Below are positions 20,753-28,342 of a DNA stretch of 33,283 bases, piece by piece. The DNA lies in IMG/VR virus record IMGVR_UViG_3300025151_000154, positions 1 through 33,283 of that record. One strand, given 5' to 3'. Position numbers and translations under genes: made by a program. This stretch comes from a virus. The notes under the pieces were generated by a model. That model worked only from the letters and a program-made list of their open reading frames with translations. It ran no database searches and was not told where the DNA came from. Positions within the stretch are counted from its first letter, which is position 1, and each line of letters begins with the position of its first letter.

Positions 20753-21118
20753 ATGCCTTCTTTATTTGAAGTTACAGCTGGAAGCCTAGTCGGACCTACC
20801 TCTGGAGGTACTGTTACTCAGGCTACAAACAAATCTACTGGAGTTACTCTTAATACAGAGTCTGGTCAGATTACTATGAACAATGCTCAGCTAGATGCTG
20901 GCACAGAAGTATCTTTTACAGTTACTAATAGCAAGATTGCAGCAACAGATGTTGTTGTAGCTTGTCATGGTTCTGCTGGTACTGCAGGTTCATATCTTGT
21001 AAATGCTAATGCTATTGCTTCAGGTTCTTTCGCAGTAACAGTTTCTAATGTTTCTGCAGGAAACCTCAGTGAAGCTATTGTTATTAATTTCGTAGCACTT
21101 AAAGGTGCTTCTAGCTAA
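20753..21118 (+). CDS. Head decoration or structural protein
   Basis: A 121-residue, Ser/Thr/Ala/Val-rich beta protein: GGTVTQATNKSTGVTLNTES, QITMNNAQLDAGTEVSFTVT, ATDVVVACHGSAGTAGSYLV and VSAGNLSEAIVINFVALKG. The pattern resembles a single-domain phage structural protein found next to capsid genes. Its site immediately after the capsid and its strong ribosome site suggest a capsid decoration protein. A minor tail role is possible. Confidence 0.75.
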   Translation: MPSLFEVTAGSLVGPTSGGTVTQATNKSTGVTLNTESGQITMNNAQLDAGTEVSFTVTNSKIAATDVVVACHGSAGTAGSYLVNANAIASGSFAVTVSNVSAGNLSEAIVINFVALKGASS

Positions 21119-21282
21119 TGGCAATTTACGCATTTAGGCGTATGAGGAAACAAAATGAGGCTGCTGAAAAAGCAGCTTCTGTTTCTTCTATAAAACCGCA
21201 AAATTTAGAAATTAAGCCTAAAAACAAAAATTTAAATGGCAATAACAATAACAGCAACAGTAGGAAGCGCGTCAGCAAATAG
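21118..21282 (+). CDS. 54-residue unknown peptide overlapping the connector gene
   Basis: Reads MAIYAFRRMRKQNEAAEKAA then SVSSIKPQNLEIKPKNKNLN and an Asn-rich, basic tail (GNNNNSNSRKRVSK). Start overlaps the decoration stop (TAATG). The last 47 bases are shared, in another frame, with the next gene, and the Asn/Ser/Arg tail is largely a consequence of that overlap. Basic and helical at the start. Not recognised beyond resemblance to short MAIYAxRRMR phage peptides. Confidence 0.6.
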   Translation: MAIYAFRRMRKQNEAAEKAASVSSIKPQNLEIKPKNKNLNGNNNNSNSRKRVSK

Positions 21283-21796
21283 CTATCTTACTCTTTCAGA
21301 TGCAAATGCTATTATCGAGGGCTTAGTTCTTGATGATGATGTTACAGCGTGGGATAATTCAACTACAGATAATAAAAATAGAGCTTTATTTACAGCTACA
21401 CAAAGAATTGATAGAGAACGTTTTTTAGGTGCAAGAGTAGCAGATACTCAAGCTTTACAATGGCCTAGAAGCGGAGTTAGAAAACCTGATACTTACACAA
21501 ATTTATATGGTTTATCTTTTCCTAATAGATTAGTTGCTGATTATTATTCTGATACAGAAATTCCTACAAGAGTTAAAAATGCCCAGGCAGTTCTTGCTGT
21601 TTACTTGAATAATAATAGAGATGGTTTAGGATTAAGTGGATTAGAAGATTTTTCTAATGTTTCAATCGGTAGTTTGAACGTGACACCTAACTTTTATGGT
21701 GCAGTTGGAGCTGATCGAATACCACCACTTGTCGAACGTTATCTATCAGGCATTAGAATAAGTGGACCAGGCAACATTTCAATTCGGAGGTCTTAA
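21236..21796 (+). CDS. Head-tail connector, DnaT-like adaptor family
   Basis: A 186-residue protein with SANSYLTLSDANAIIEGL, a helix RALFTATQRIDRERFLGARV, then LQWPRSGVRKPDTYTNLYGL, IPTRVKNAQAVLAVYLNN and a C-terminal PPLVERYLSGIR. It matches the adaptor family annotated as DnaT-like ssDNA-binding, which in phage head-tail regions forms the first ring under the portal. Despite the name a replication role is not implied. Its stop overlaps the next start. Confidence 0.85.
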   Translation: MAITITATVGSASANSYLTLSDANAIIEGLVLDDDVTAWDNSTTDNKNRALFTATQRIDRERFLGARVADTQALQWPRSGVRKPDTYTNLYGLSFPNRLVADYYSDTEIPTRVKNAQAVLAVYLNNNRDGLGLSGLEDFSNVSIGSLNVTPNFYGAVGADRIPPLVERYLSGIRISGPGNISIRRS

Positions 21797-22029
21797 TGAT
21801 GGGTTACGGTTACGATTATCCAGCAGCAAAAATTATCAATGACACTGCAGCACATACAGGAAGATTTGGTAAAATTGTTGCTATACAGGATTCAGTAATA
21901 AATACTTTAGTAGCTGAAAATATTACTGGTGATTTAACAAGTTTACAATTTAAATCAACTGCAGAAATTTGCGGAGTAATTACAAGCGTTAAATTAGATA
22001 GCGGAACTGTTATTGCATATTCATTATGA
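21796..22029 (+). CDS. 77-residue structural protein, unknown
   Basis: Beta-rich sequence (HTGRFGKIVAIQDSVINTLV, then LTSLQFKSTAEICGVITSVK and LDSGTVIAYSL). There are two adjacent ATGs: GGAGG at 21786-21790 is five bases from the first and eight from the second (21799), so the second may be used. In related phages a similar small beta protein sits between adaptor and head closure genes. Role unknown; virion component likely. Confidence 0.72.
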   Translation: MMGYGYDYPAAKIINDTAAHTGRFGKIVAIQDSVINTLVAENITGDLTSLQFKSTAEICGVITSVKLDSGTVIAYSL

Positions 22030-22379
22030 GTATTGCTTCTGCTCTAAAAAAAGCAGCTTCTAAAGCATTAAAAAAGCTTGGAGGAGATGTAACTATAAGA
22101 CAAGTTACAGCGGGTTCATATAATACAACTACAGGAGCTATTACTGAATCTACTTCTGATACAACTATAAAAGGAGTTTTAAGTAATGTTACAAGAAACG
22201 AAGTAAATAATTTAATAGAATCTCAAGATAAAAGGCTTACTATATCTGCAGGCGATTTAAGTTTTGTACCAACTACAAAAGATAGAGTTTTAATAAGTAA
22301 TGTTGAATTTAAAATAGTCCAGGTAATTCAAAATGAACAAAATAATACAGCTATTAGTTTTGATCTTATTCTGAAGTAA
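22026..22379 (+). CDS. Head closure / head-tail joining protein
   Basis: A 117-residue protein: basic helix SALKKAASKALKKLGGDVTI, beta strands with GSYNTTTGAITESTSDTTIKG, DLSFVPTTKDRVLISNVEF and KIVQVIQNEQNNTAISFDLI. The KGVLSN..xDxxLxIxAxDLSFxPTxxDxVxIxGxxFxIxxV layout is that of small head-tail stoppers (SPP1 gp16 / HK97 gp9 type). It closes the portal channel after packaging. Overlaps its upstream neighbour by four bases. Confidence 0.78.
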   Translation: MSIASALKKAASKALKKLGGDVTIRQVTAGSYNTTTGAITESTSDTTIKGVLSNVTRNEVNNLIESQDKRLTISAGDLSFVPTTKDRVLISNVEFKIVQVIQNEQNNTAISFDLILK

Positions 22380-22381
22380 GC

Positions 22382-22759
22382 ATGACAAGAAGAATTAGAC
22401 TAGATCAAATAGATGATGTTATGAGAGAAGCAGTTGTAGATTTAGTAAAAGCAACTACTTTAGAATGGACTCGAAGAGTTAAAAAAGCTACACCAGTTAG
22501 AATTGTTTATGAAGGAGAACCTAAGGGAGGAGGAGATTTAAGAAATGCCTGGCAAACTCAAATTAAACCATTTAATGGAACAATAATAAATAATTTACCT
22601 TATGCAGAACCTGTTTGCTATGGAGTTAATTTACCGCCTAGTTGGAAAGGAGTTTATAGAACTAGACAAAGAACAGTTAAAGGTTATCCAGAACTTATAG
22701 GAAAAGAATTAAATACTTATGTTGCTAGACAATATGCAAAAATACTAAGAAAAAGTTAA
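22382..22759 (+). CDS. Tail completion protein, HK97 gp10 / lambda Z-like
   Basis: A 125-residue protein, with an N-terminal helix (DDVMREAVVDLVKATTLEWTRRVKKATPV), then PKGGGDLRNAWQTQI and NLPYAEPVCYG. VxxxTPVxxGxLRxxWxx...N..PYA..ixYG is the standard pattern of this connector family, though here the glycine before DLR is part of a GGG turn. It joins tail to head. It lies directly before the tail terminator. Confidence 0.82.
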   Translation: MTRRIRLDQIDDVMREAVVDLVKATTLEWTRRVKKATPVRIVYEGEPKGGGDLRNAWQTQIKPFNGTIINNLPYAEPVCYGVNLPPSWKGVYRTRQRTVKGYPELIGKELNTYVARQYAKILRKS

Positions 22760-23182
22760 ATGGCTGCTACAGATTTAAACACAGTTAGATCAACTATTGA
22801 AGCTAGATTAGCAACTGAATTAGCTTCAAGTCCTGCTATACCAGTAGTTTTTAGTAATATGGCTTTTGATTCTACAACTGAAGATACTTTTGTAACTTGT
22901 GAAGTAAGTTTTGGAACTCAAGAAAATATTTCTATGGGCGATTCTTCTAGTGCTAATAATTTTATAAACGGATTGCTAACTTTAGATATATTTACAGAAG
23001 AAGGAATAGGAGCTGGAGCTAATTTTACAATTGGCAAAAGATTAAGAGACTTATACAATAGAGTCACAGTTTCTAATGTAATTTTTGATTCACCTATTGG
23101 ACCTGAAATTTTACAATCAAGTCCTGAAGGTAAATTTCAAACACAATTGAGAATTACTTTTGAAACATTTGAAGAATTTTAA
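22760..23182 (+). CDS. Tail terminator, lambda U-like (DUF4128 type)
   Basis: A 140-residue protein: helix TVRSTIEARLATELASSPAI, then VVFSNMAF, FVTCEVSFGTQENISMGDSS, GLLTLDIFTEEGIGAG, a helix GKRLRDLYNR and QTQLRITFETFEE. The layout (helix, strands, IF...G.G....AxxLRxxF) is that of tail terminators that cap the tube when it reaches tape length. Follows the tail completion gene without a gap. Confidence 0.82.
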   Translation: MAATDLNTVRSTIEARLATELASSPAIPVVFSNMAFDSTTEDTFVTCEVSFGTQENISMGDSSSANNFINGLLTLDIFTEEGIGAGANFTIGKRLRDLYNRVTVSNVIFDSPIGPEILQSSPEGKFQTQLRITFETFEEF

Positions 23183-23184
23183 TT

Positions 23185-23334
23185 ATGACTATTGAATTTA
23201 CAGAAGAAATGCTTGATGCTATTGAAGCAGTAAAAGGAAATAGAAATCCTAATTATTGGGACGCAAGATGCAGGCGATATATGGAAAATTCAAAAAATTC
23301 TAAAAAAGATGCAAAAAAACCTGAAAAAGGTTAA
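23185..23334 (+). CDS. 49-residue charged peptide, unknown
   Basis: Reads MTIEFTEEMLDAIEAVKGNR then NPNYWDARCRRYMENSKNSK and a Lys-rich tail. The first half is an acidic helix, the second is basic. It lies between tail terminator and tube genes. Start is two bases after the previous stop. No family is recognised. Confidence 0.58.
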   Translation: MTIEFTEEMLDAIEAVKGNRNPNYWDARCRRYMENSKNSKKDAKKPEKG

Positions 23335-23362
23335 TCTTATATAAATAATTCTTTTTTTTGTT

Positions 23363-23785
23363 ATGTCTGCTATCAAGGGTGATGTAGGTAAAATTATGTT
23401 TGAAAATGCGGGAGGCACAGAAGCCGACGTAGGACAAACTAGAGCTTGGTCTTTATCTATTACTAAAGATACAATGGAAACTACAAAACAAGGAGATACA
23501 TTTAAATCTCGTGTAGGTGGTTTAATTGATGGTTCTGGAACTGCAGAACTTTTATATAATCCTAGTGAAACAGGCGCAGGTTATACAACTTTTATTGATG
23601 ATATTTTAACTACAGGCGATAGTGGAGATGCTTTATTTGAGTTATTTCCTGATAGAGATACATCAGCTAAAAAAATAAGTTTTGCTGGAATTATTACTAA
23701 TGCAGAATATGGTGCAACACTTGGAGAAATTCAAGTTATAAATATTACATTTGAAACAAACGGTACCATTACTTCAGCAATTTAG
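23363..23785 (+). CDS. Major tail (tube) protein
   Basis: A 140-residue protein, short for a tube protein but with the right pattern: AWSLSITKDTMETTKQGDTF, GLIDGSGTAELLYNP, ALFELFPDRD and AGIITNAEYGATLGEIQVIN. These are strands of the tube/Hcp-like fold in which the D-T-x-E-x-T-xxGD turn is typical. It stacks in hexameric rings to form the tail. It sits between tail terminator and chaperone genes, and a 28-base AT-rich spacer with TATAAATA precedes it. Confidence 0.87.
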   Translation: MSAIKGDVGKIMFENAGGTEADVGQTRAWSLSITKDTMETTKQGDTFKSRVGGLIDGSGTAELLYNPSETGAGYTTFIDDILTTGDSGDALFELFPDRDTSAKKISFAGIITNAEYGATLGEIQVINITFETNGTITSAI

Positions 23786-23815
23786 GTAAGTTTAAAGAAC
23801 CAACCCTAAATTTTT

Positions 23816-24190
23816 ATGGCAACAAAAAGAACTATTGATTTGCTTACGGAATCGTATAGCGATCAAATGACTAATAGAAGAAAATTTGAATTTAAAAATT
23901 CAAACGGTGAAAAAATTTTAGATTTATACTTTAAACCTTTAACAAGAGAAGATAGAATTAGAGCCCAACAGACAGCAACAGATGATCCCACAGGTTTAAA
24001 AATAACTACTCAATTACTTTGTGAAAAAGCAGAATTAGAAGATGGAACTAGAGCTTTTCATACAGCTGATGCACCAAATTTACAAAGAGAACTACCTGAA
24101 AAAGTTTTAAATGATTTAGAGCTTTTTATGTTTGATATTAAATTAAATATAGATCAAGCAAAAAACGAATTAAGCGAGACAACTGGTTAA
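23816..24190 (+). CDS. Tail assembly chaperone, short form (lambda G-like)
   Basis: A 124-residue zero-frame product: FEFKNSNGEKILDLYFKPLT, REDRIRAQQTATDDPTGLKI, then CEKAELEDGTRAF and a final helix LNDLELFMFDIKLNIDQAKN. The xFxFKNxxGxxixLYFKPLTxxDRxxAQ pattern is typical of G-type chaperones. It binds tape measure and tube subunits during tail assembly and is absent from the finished tail. Most ribosomes should end here; some shift at 24160-24166 to make the long form. Confidence 0.85.
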   Translation: MATKRTIDLLTESYSDQMTNRRKFEFKNSNGEKILDLYFKPLTREDRIRAQQTATDDPTGLKITTQLLCEKAELEDGTRAFHTADAPNLQRELPEKVLNDLELFMFDIKLNIDQAKNELSETTG

Positions 24191-24348
24191 ATTTTGAGTT
24201 TTTTCTCGCTACTGAATTAGGAAAAACAATAAATGAACTTAGAAGTTCTATATCTGAAGAAGAACTAATATATTGGGCTGCTTACTATGAAAATAAAAGA
24301 GAAAACGAAAAAAAAGAATATGATCGCCAAAAAGCAAGAAAAAGGTAA
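23816..24348 (+). CDS. Tail assembly chaperone, long form by -1 frameshift (lambda G-T-like)
   Basis: After decoding A-AAA-AAC at 24160-24166, a -1 slip opens a second frame that reads on for 60 codons to the TAA at 24346-24348, giving about 177 residues. The added part begins RIKRDNWLNFEFFLATELGK, then TINELRSSISEEELIYWAAY and YENKRENEKKEYDRQ. The W..F.FLATELG..I.EL...IS..EL..W.AYY pattern is that of T-domain tails, which recruit the tube protein. This second frame has no start codon in a sensible place, so it must be expressed by frameshifting. Confidence 0.88.
24160..24210 (+). promoter_or_regulatory. -1 frameshift signal: slippery heptamer plus stem-loop
   Basis: The heptamer AAAAAAC (24160-24166) is in phase as A AAA AAC relative to the G frame. 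Six bases later AGCGAGA (24173-24179) pairs perfectly with TCTCGCT (24204-24210) around a 24-base loop. The zero-frame stop lies in the loop at 24188-24190. Heptamer, spacer and stem have the classic arrangement for programmed -1 frameshifting. Confidence 0.88.
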
Positions 24349-24372
24349 AATAGAATAAATAGTTTTTAAATT

Positions 24373-26499
24373 GTGGCAGAAAGTATTGTAAGACTAAGAG
24401 TAGATGCTTCTGGAGCCACAAGAGCATTACAAGGAGTACAAAGACAAACAAACCAATTGCAAAATGCTTTTGGTGGATTAAGAACAGCTATAGCAGGAGT
24501 AGGAATAGGTTTTTTAGCTAAACAAACAATATTTGCTGCTGCTAATTTTGAAAAACTAAATCAGCGTTTAAAACTTCTTACTAAAGAAAACGGTACTTTT
24601 GAAGCAAGTTTAGATCTAGCTAGAGAAGCACAGCAGAAATTTGGTTTAAGCACTTCAGAATCTTTAGAAGCAGTAACCCAATTAACAGCAAGATTAGGTC
24701 CTTTAGGAGTTGGCTTTGAAGATATTTCAACAATACTAATAGGTTTTAATACAGCAGCTATTACCTCTGGTGCGTCTATGGACGAACAGAGAAATGCAAT
24801 GATTCAGCTGACTCAGGCTTTAGGTTCTGGTGTTTTAAGAGGAGATGAATTTAATAGTATTTCAGAGCAAATGAATACAATATTACCTGCTGTAGCACGA
24901 GTAATGGGAGTTGAAACAGGTGAATTAAGAAAAATGGCTGCACAAGGATTAATAACAAAAGATGTGATGATAGAAGCTTTTCAACTTATTGCTAAAGAAA
25001 GCGGAGGAATGCTTAAAGAACTTATTAAAAATGATCCAACAATGGTATTTAAAGTTCTTGGAAATGAAGCAGAAGCATTATCTATAGCTATAGGTCGATT
25101 ATTAGCGCCTGTAGTTTTAGATGCAACTAAGCTATTAACTAAATTAATTTCAGAATTAACAAGCTTTTTAGAATCAGAAGCAGGACAGGTAACTTTAGCT
25201 TTTGTAGGTATTGCAGCAGGAGTAAAAGCATTATCAATTGCTATACCTGCTGTAGTTGGAACTTTATCTACATTTATTGTCCAGGCACAAGTAACAGCTG
25301 CTTCTTCTGCTTTAGCTGCTACTGGTTTAAAAGGTATGGCTGCTAGTTCATTTTTAGCTGCAGGCGGTATTACTAAAGCGACAGTAGCTTTAACTGCTTT
25401 TAAAATGGCTTTGGCAAAAACTGGTATAGGTTTAGCTGTTATTGCATTTGGTGCTTTTGCTACTGAAATCTTAAAAGTTATTAATGCACAGAAAGAGTTT
25501 AATAGAGTTTTAGAAGAAGGAACTGTTGCTCAAACAAAAGCCTTGATAGAAGAAACTGAACAAAAAATTGCAAAATTAACAGAAAGTCTAGAAAAGAAAA
25601 ATATTGTAACAGATTTTTTTGCTGAAATGTTACATGGTGTAGGCAGCACACATATGGCTCAACATGAAATAGATCTATTAGAAAAAAAATTAGAAAAATT
25701 ACAAAATAGATTAACTAAAGCTGGATTTGAAGAAATGGATAGACAGGTTCAATCTTCTGCTAAAGCACTTAGAGAACAGAATAAAAGTTTAGCTAAGAAT
25801 TTAGAAATTAATGCAGAGGTTACAGAATTACAAAAATTAGAAAAAGAACATGAATTGGCAATTGCTGAAATAATTGAAGAACATGGAGTTGTTCGCGGTC
25901 AGGAATTAATACTTTTACAGAACGGAAATTTTGAACTAAAAAAACGAGGCTTGCAAATGAAAGAAAATCAAAAAGATGCGGAAAAGTTGAAAGATGCTTT
26001 TAAACAGATTGGAGATAATATTGCAACAGGTATTACTGATGCATTAGTTGGTGCTATTCAAGGAACTAAGAGTTTAGGTGAAGCAGCTAAATCAATTGTT
26101 AATGATCTGGCAACTTCTTTATTAAGACTTGGCATAAATACACTTTTAGGAAAAGTTTTTGGATTTGGAATATTTGGTGGCGGTGGCGGTGGCGGTGGTA
26201 CCTTACCAGCTTCACCAATAATGGTTGCAGCTAATGGTGGTTTTATTCCTGGAGGCAGACCTTCACTTGTAGGAGAAAAAGGTCCTGAATTATTTACGCC
26301 TGCAAGAGGGGGATTTGTTACTCCAAATAGTATGCTTGGCATGGGTGGAAATATTAATATTAATGTAGCTGTAGATGCAGGAAGTTCAGAAACTACATCA
26401 GATGCTAGTAGAGGGAAAGAACTTGGCGTAGCTTTAGCTGGTGCTATACAATCTGAATTAATAAAACAAAAAAGACCAGGCGGTTTATTAGCAACTTAA
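24373..26499 (+). CDS. Tape measure protein
   Basis: 708 residues from a GTG start; MAESIVRLRVDASGATRALQ is a typical tape measure opening. Residues about 60-210 carry the tape-measure N-terminal domain (FEKLNQRLKLLTKENGTFEA, FGLSTSESLEAVTQLTARLG, LGSGVLRGDEFNSISEQMNT). Hydrophobic helices lie at about 270-365, a charged coiled coil at about 370-545, eight glycines at 602-609, and a C-terminal AANGGFIPGGRPSLVGEKGP, ELFTPARGGFV. It fixes tail length and is ejected with DNA, perhaps inserting in the inner membrane. At roughly 0.15 nm per residue the tail would be near 105 nm. Confidence 0.93.
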   Translation: MAESIVRLRVDASGATRALQGVQRQTNQLQNAFGGLRTAIAGVGIGFLAKQTIFAAANFEKLNQRLKLLTKENGTFEASLDLAREAQQKFGLSTSESLEAVTQLTARLGPLGVGFEDISTILIGFNTAAITSGASMDEQRNAMIQLTQALGSGVLRGDEFNSISEQMNTILPAVARVMGVETGELRKMAAQGLITKDVMIEAFQLIAKESGGMLKELIKNDPTMVFKVLGNEAEALSIAIGRLLAPVVLDATKLLTKLISELTSFLESEAGQVTLAFVGIAAGVKALSIAIPAVVGTLSTFIVQAQVTAASSALAATGLKGMAASSFLAAGGITKATVALTAFKMALAKTGIGLAVIAFGAFATEILKVINAQKEFNRVLEEGTVAQTKALIEETEQKIAKLTESLEKKNIVTDFFAEMLHGVGSTHMAQHEIDLLEKKLEKLQNRLTKAGFEEMDRQVQSSAKALREQNKSLAKNLEINAEVTELQKLEKEHELAIAEIIEEHGVVRGQELILLQNGNFELKKRGLQMKENQKDAEKLKDAFKQIGDNIATGITDALVGAIQGTKSLGEAAKSIVNDLATSLLRLGINTLLGKVFGFGIFGGGGGGGGTLPASPIMVAANGGFIPGGRPSLVGEKGPELFTPARGGFVTPNSMLGMGGNININVAVDAGSSETTSDASRGKELGVALAGAIQSELIKQKRPGGLLAT

Positions 26500-27069
26500 A
26501 TGGCAACTTTTCCATCAATTACACCAACATATACAGGATTTTCTAAATCAACAGAACCTGCTGTAAGAACAGTAAGATTTGCAGATGGATTTGAACAGAG
26601 AATATTTTTTGGTTTAGCTAGTAACCAAATAATGGAAAGATATAATTTAAATTTTGAATTATCTGAAACTGAAGCAGATGTTGTAGATGCTTTTTTAACA
26701 AGTAGAGCAAGAGATCAGGCAAGTTTTACTTTTACACCGCCAGGAGAAGGTTTATCTAAAACTGGTACATATTCACAATCTGGAACTACAGTAACTATTA
26801 CTATTACTAATCATGGAGTAGCTTTAAATGATGTTTTAACAATAGATTATACTTCTGGTTCTGCTACTGATGGTTCTTTTGCTGTTGCTTCTATAACTAG
26901 CGATAATGTTTTTACTGTAACTGCAGCTTCTAGCGCTACTAATAGCGGAAATGTATCTATTACTTTGTCAGGTGCAAAACAATTTGTTTGCGAAGGCTGG
27001 AAAAAAAGTATTCCCTATAATAATAGAGCTACAATTTCAGCAACTTTTAGACAAGTTTTTGAACCATGA
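26500..27069 (+). CDS. Minor tail protein, lambda M-like with an inserted beta domain
   Basis: A 189-residue protein. Residues 1-85 (TEPAVRTVRFADGFEQRIFF, YNLNFELSETEADVVDAFLT, ASFTFTPPGE) and 160-189 (KQFVCEGWKKSIPYNNRATI) together make a normal M-type tail tip protein of about 110 residues. Between them, residues about 88-157 form a repeat-like beta domain (GTYSQSGTTVTITITNHGVA, then VLTIDYTSGSATDGSFAVAS). The insert probably projects from the tail tip. The gene follows the tape measure directly, as in lambda. Confidence 0.85.
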   Translation: MATFPSITPTYTGFSKSTEPAVRTVRFADGFEQRIFFGLASNQIMERYNLNFELSETEADVVDAFLTSRARDQASFTFTPPGEGLSKTGTYSQSGTTVTITITNHGVALNDVLTIDYTSGSATDGSFAVASITSDNVFTVTAASSATNSGNVSITLSGAKQFVCEGWKKSIPYNNRATISATFRQVFEP

Positions 27070-27644
27070 GTACAGATAAAATTGTTAGTGAATTACAAAG
27101 CACTAATCCATCTGCAATTATTGAATTATTTACTTTAACTTTAGATAATACTTTGCATGGAGCTACAACTACTTATAGATTTCATGCTGGAACAAGTTTA
27201 AAAGAAAATGGAGATATTATATGGGCAGGAAATACATATACTAAATTTCCAGTAGAAGCAGAAGGTTTTAAATATGGAAAAGGTCAGCTTCCTAGACCTA
27301 CATTAACTTTTAGTAATGCTTTAGGAACTATTTCTGCTATTTTGCTTGTAGTAAATGGAGTAACTACCGGAAATGATTTAACTGGAGCAACTGTAGTAAG
27401 AATAAGAACTAAAGCTAAATTCCTTGATGCAGCTAATTTTCCTAGTAATGTAAATCCATTTGGAACTCCTGATAGTACAGCAGAATATAAACAAGAAATA
27501 TTTGTAATAGATAGAAAATCAGCAGAAAATAGAACAGTTGTACAATTTGAACTTGCAGCTGCTATAGATATGGCAGGAGTTCGAGCACCAAAGCGTCAAT
27601 GTACTCGGGCAGAATTTCCTAGTATTGGTTTAGTTACAGGCTAA
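27066..27644 (+). CDS. Minor tail protein, lambda L-like, lacking the Fe-S part
   Basis: A 192-residue protein with IVSELQSTNPSAIIELFTLT, FHAGTSLKENGDIIWAGNTY, FPVEAEGFKYGKGQLPRPTL and QEIFVIDRKSAENRTVVQFE, LAAAIDMAGVRAPKRQCTRA: the recognisable L core. It ends shortly after that motif and has a single cysteine, whereas lambda L is about 40 residues longer and carries an Fe-S cluster bound by several cysteines. The tail tip here may therefore lack the cluster. It is coupled to M and K by short overlaps. Confidence 0.87.
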   Translation: MSTDKIVSELQSTNPSAIIELFTLTLDNTLHGATTTYRFHAGTSLKENGDIIWAGNTYTKFPVEAEGFKYGKGQLPRPTLTFSNALGTISAILLVVNGVTTGNDLTGATVVRIRTKAKFLDAANFPSNVNPFGTPDSTAEYKQEIFVIDRKSAENRTVVQFELAAAIDMAGVRAPKRQCTRAEFPSIGLVTG

Positions 27645-28342
27645 TGTGGAAACAAAAAGCATTATTACATGCAAAAAAAGAAGATCCTAAAGAATCAGTA
27701 GGAGTTTTATTAAATATAAAAGGGAAAGAAAAATATTTTCCCTGTAGAAATTTATCAATGAACAGTAATCAATGTTTTATATTAGATCCTGAAGATTACG
27801 TAAAAGCTGATAATTTAGGCGAAATAATAGGTATAGTACATTCACACCCGACAACACCTCCAGAGCCTTCTGAAGCCGATAGAGTATCATGTGAGCATAG
27901 TAATTTAAAATGGTATATAGTAAACCCTAAGACTGAAACTTGGGGATATTGCGAACCTTGTGGATTTAAACCACCTTTAAGAGGTCGGCAATGGGTATGG
28001 GGATTACAAGACTGTTATTCGTTAGTTAGAGATTGGTATAAACAAGAAAAAAACATAGAACTAAAAGACTGGCAAAGACCAACAACACCAGAAGAATTTT
28101 TATTAAATCCTATGTTTGAACAATGTGCCTGGAGAACTGGATTTAGGGAATTAAGATCAGATGAAAAATTAATTAATGGTGATCTTTTATTTATGTCTAT
28201 AGGTTCTCCTGGATTAAATCATGTAGCTATTTTTTTAGATGGAGATGTTTTACATCATTTAGCAGATAGACTATCTTGTAAAGAGCCATATTCGGAGTGG
28301 CTTTTAAAATGTACTGGTAAGAGGTTGCGTTATGCTTCGTAA
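27644..28342 (+). CDS. Tail tip peptidase, lambda K-like (JAB/MPN plus NlpC/P60)
   Basis: A 232-residue protein with two hydrolase domains. The N-terminal JAB domain has its metal motif E17 (KESVGVLL), H66-S-H68-P, S76 and D79 (SEAD). The C-terminal NlpC/P60 domain has the catalytic C124 (GLQDCYSLVRDWY) and H193 (LNHVAIFLDGDVLHH). It should cut host peptidoglycan crosslinks during entry or process tail proteins during assembly. It is the only recognisable wall hydrolase in the window. Start overlaps the L stop (TAATG); end overlaps the I gene by 11 bases. Confidence 0.92.
   Translation: MWKQKALLHAKKEDPKESVGVLLNIKGKEKYFPCRNLSMNSNQCFILDPEDYVKADNLGEIIGIVHSHPTTPPEPSEADRVSCEHSNLKWYIVNPKTETWGYCEPCGFKPPLRGRQWVWGLQDCYSLVRDWYKQEKNIELKDWQRPTTPEEFLLNPMFEQCAWRTGFRELRSDEKLINGDLLFMSIGSPGLNHVAIFLDGDVLHHLADRLSCKEPYSEWLLKCTGKRLRYAS

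Noticed and set aside
23340-23347. TATAAATA before the tube gene as a T4-type late promoter
   Set aside because: The octamer is expected several times by chance at this base composition and no T4-like late transcription factors are present.
26058-26342. Leftward frame with a run of prolines inside the tape measure gene
   Set aside because: The proline run is the reverse of the glycine codons at residues 602-609 of the tape measure; no other support.
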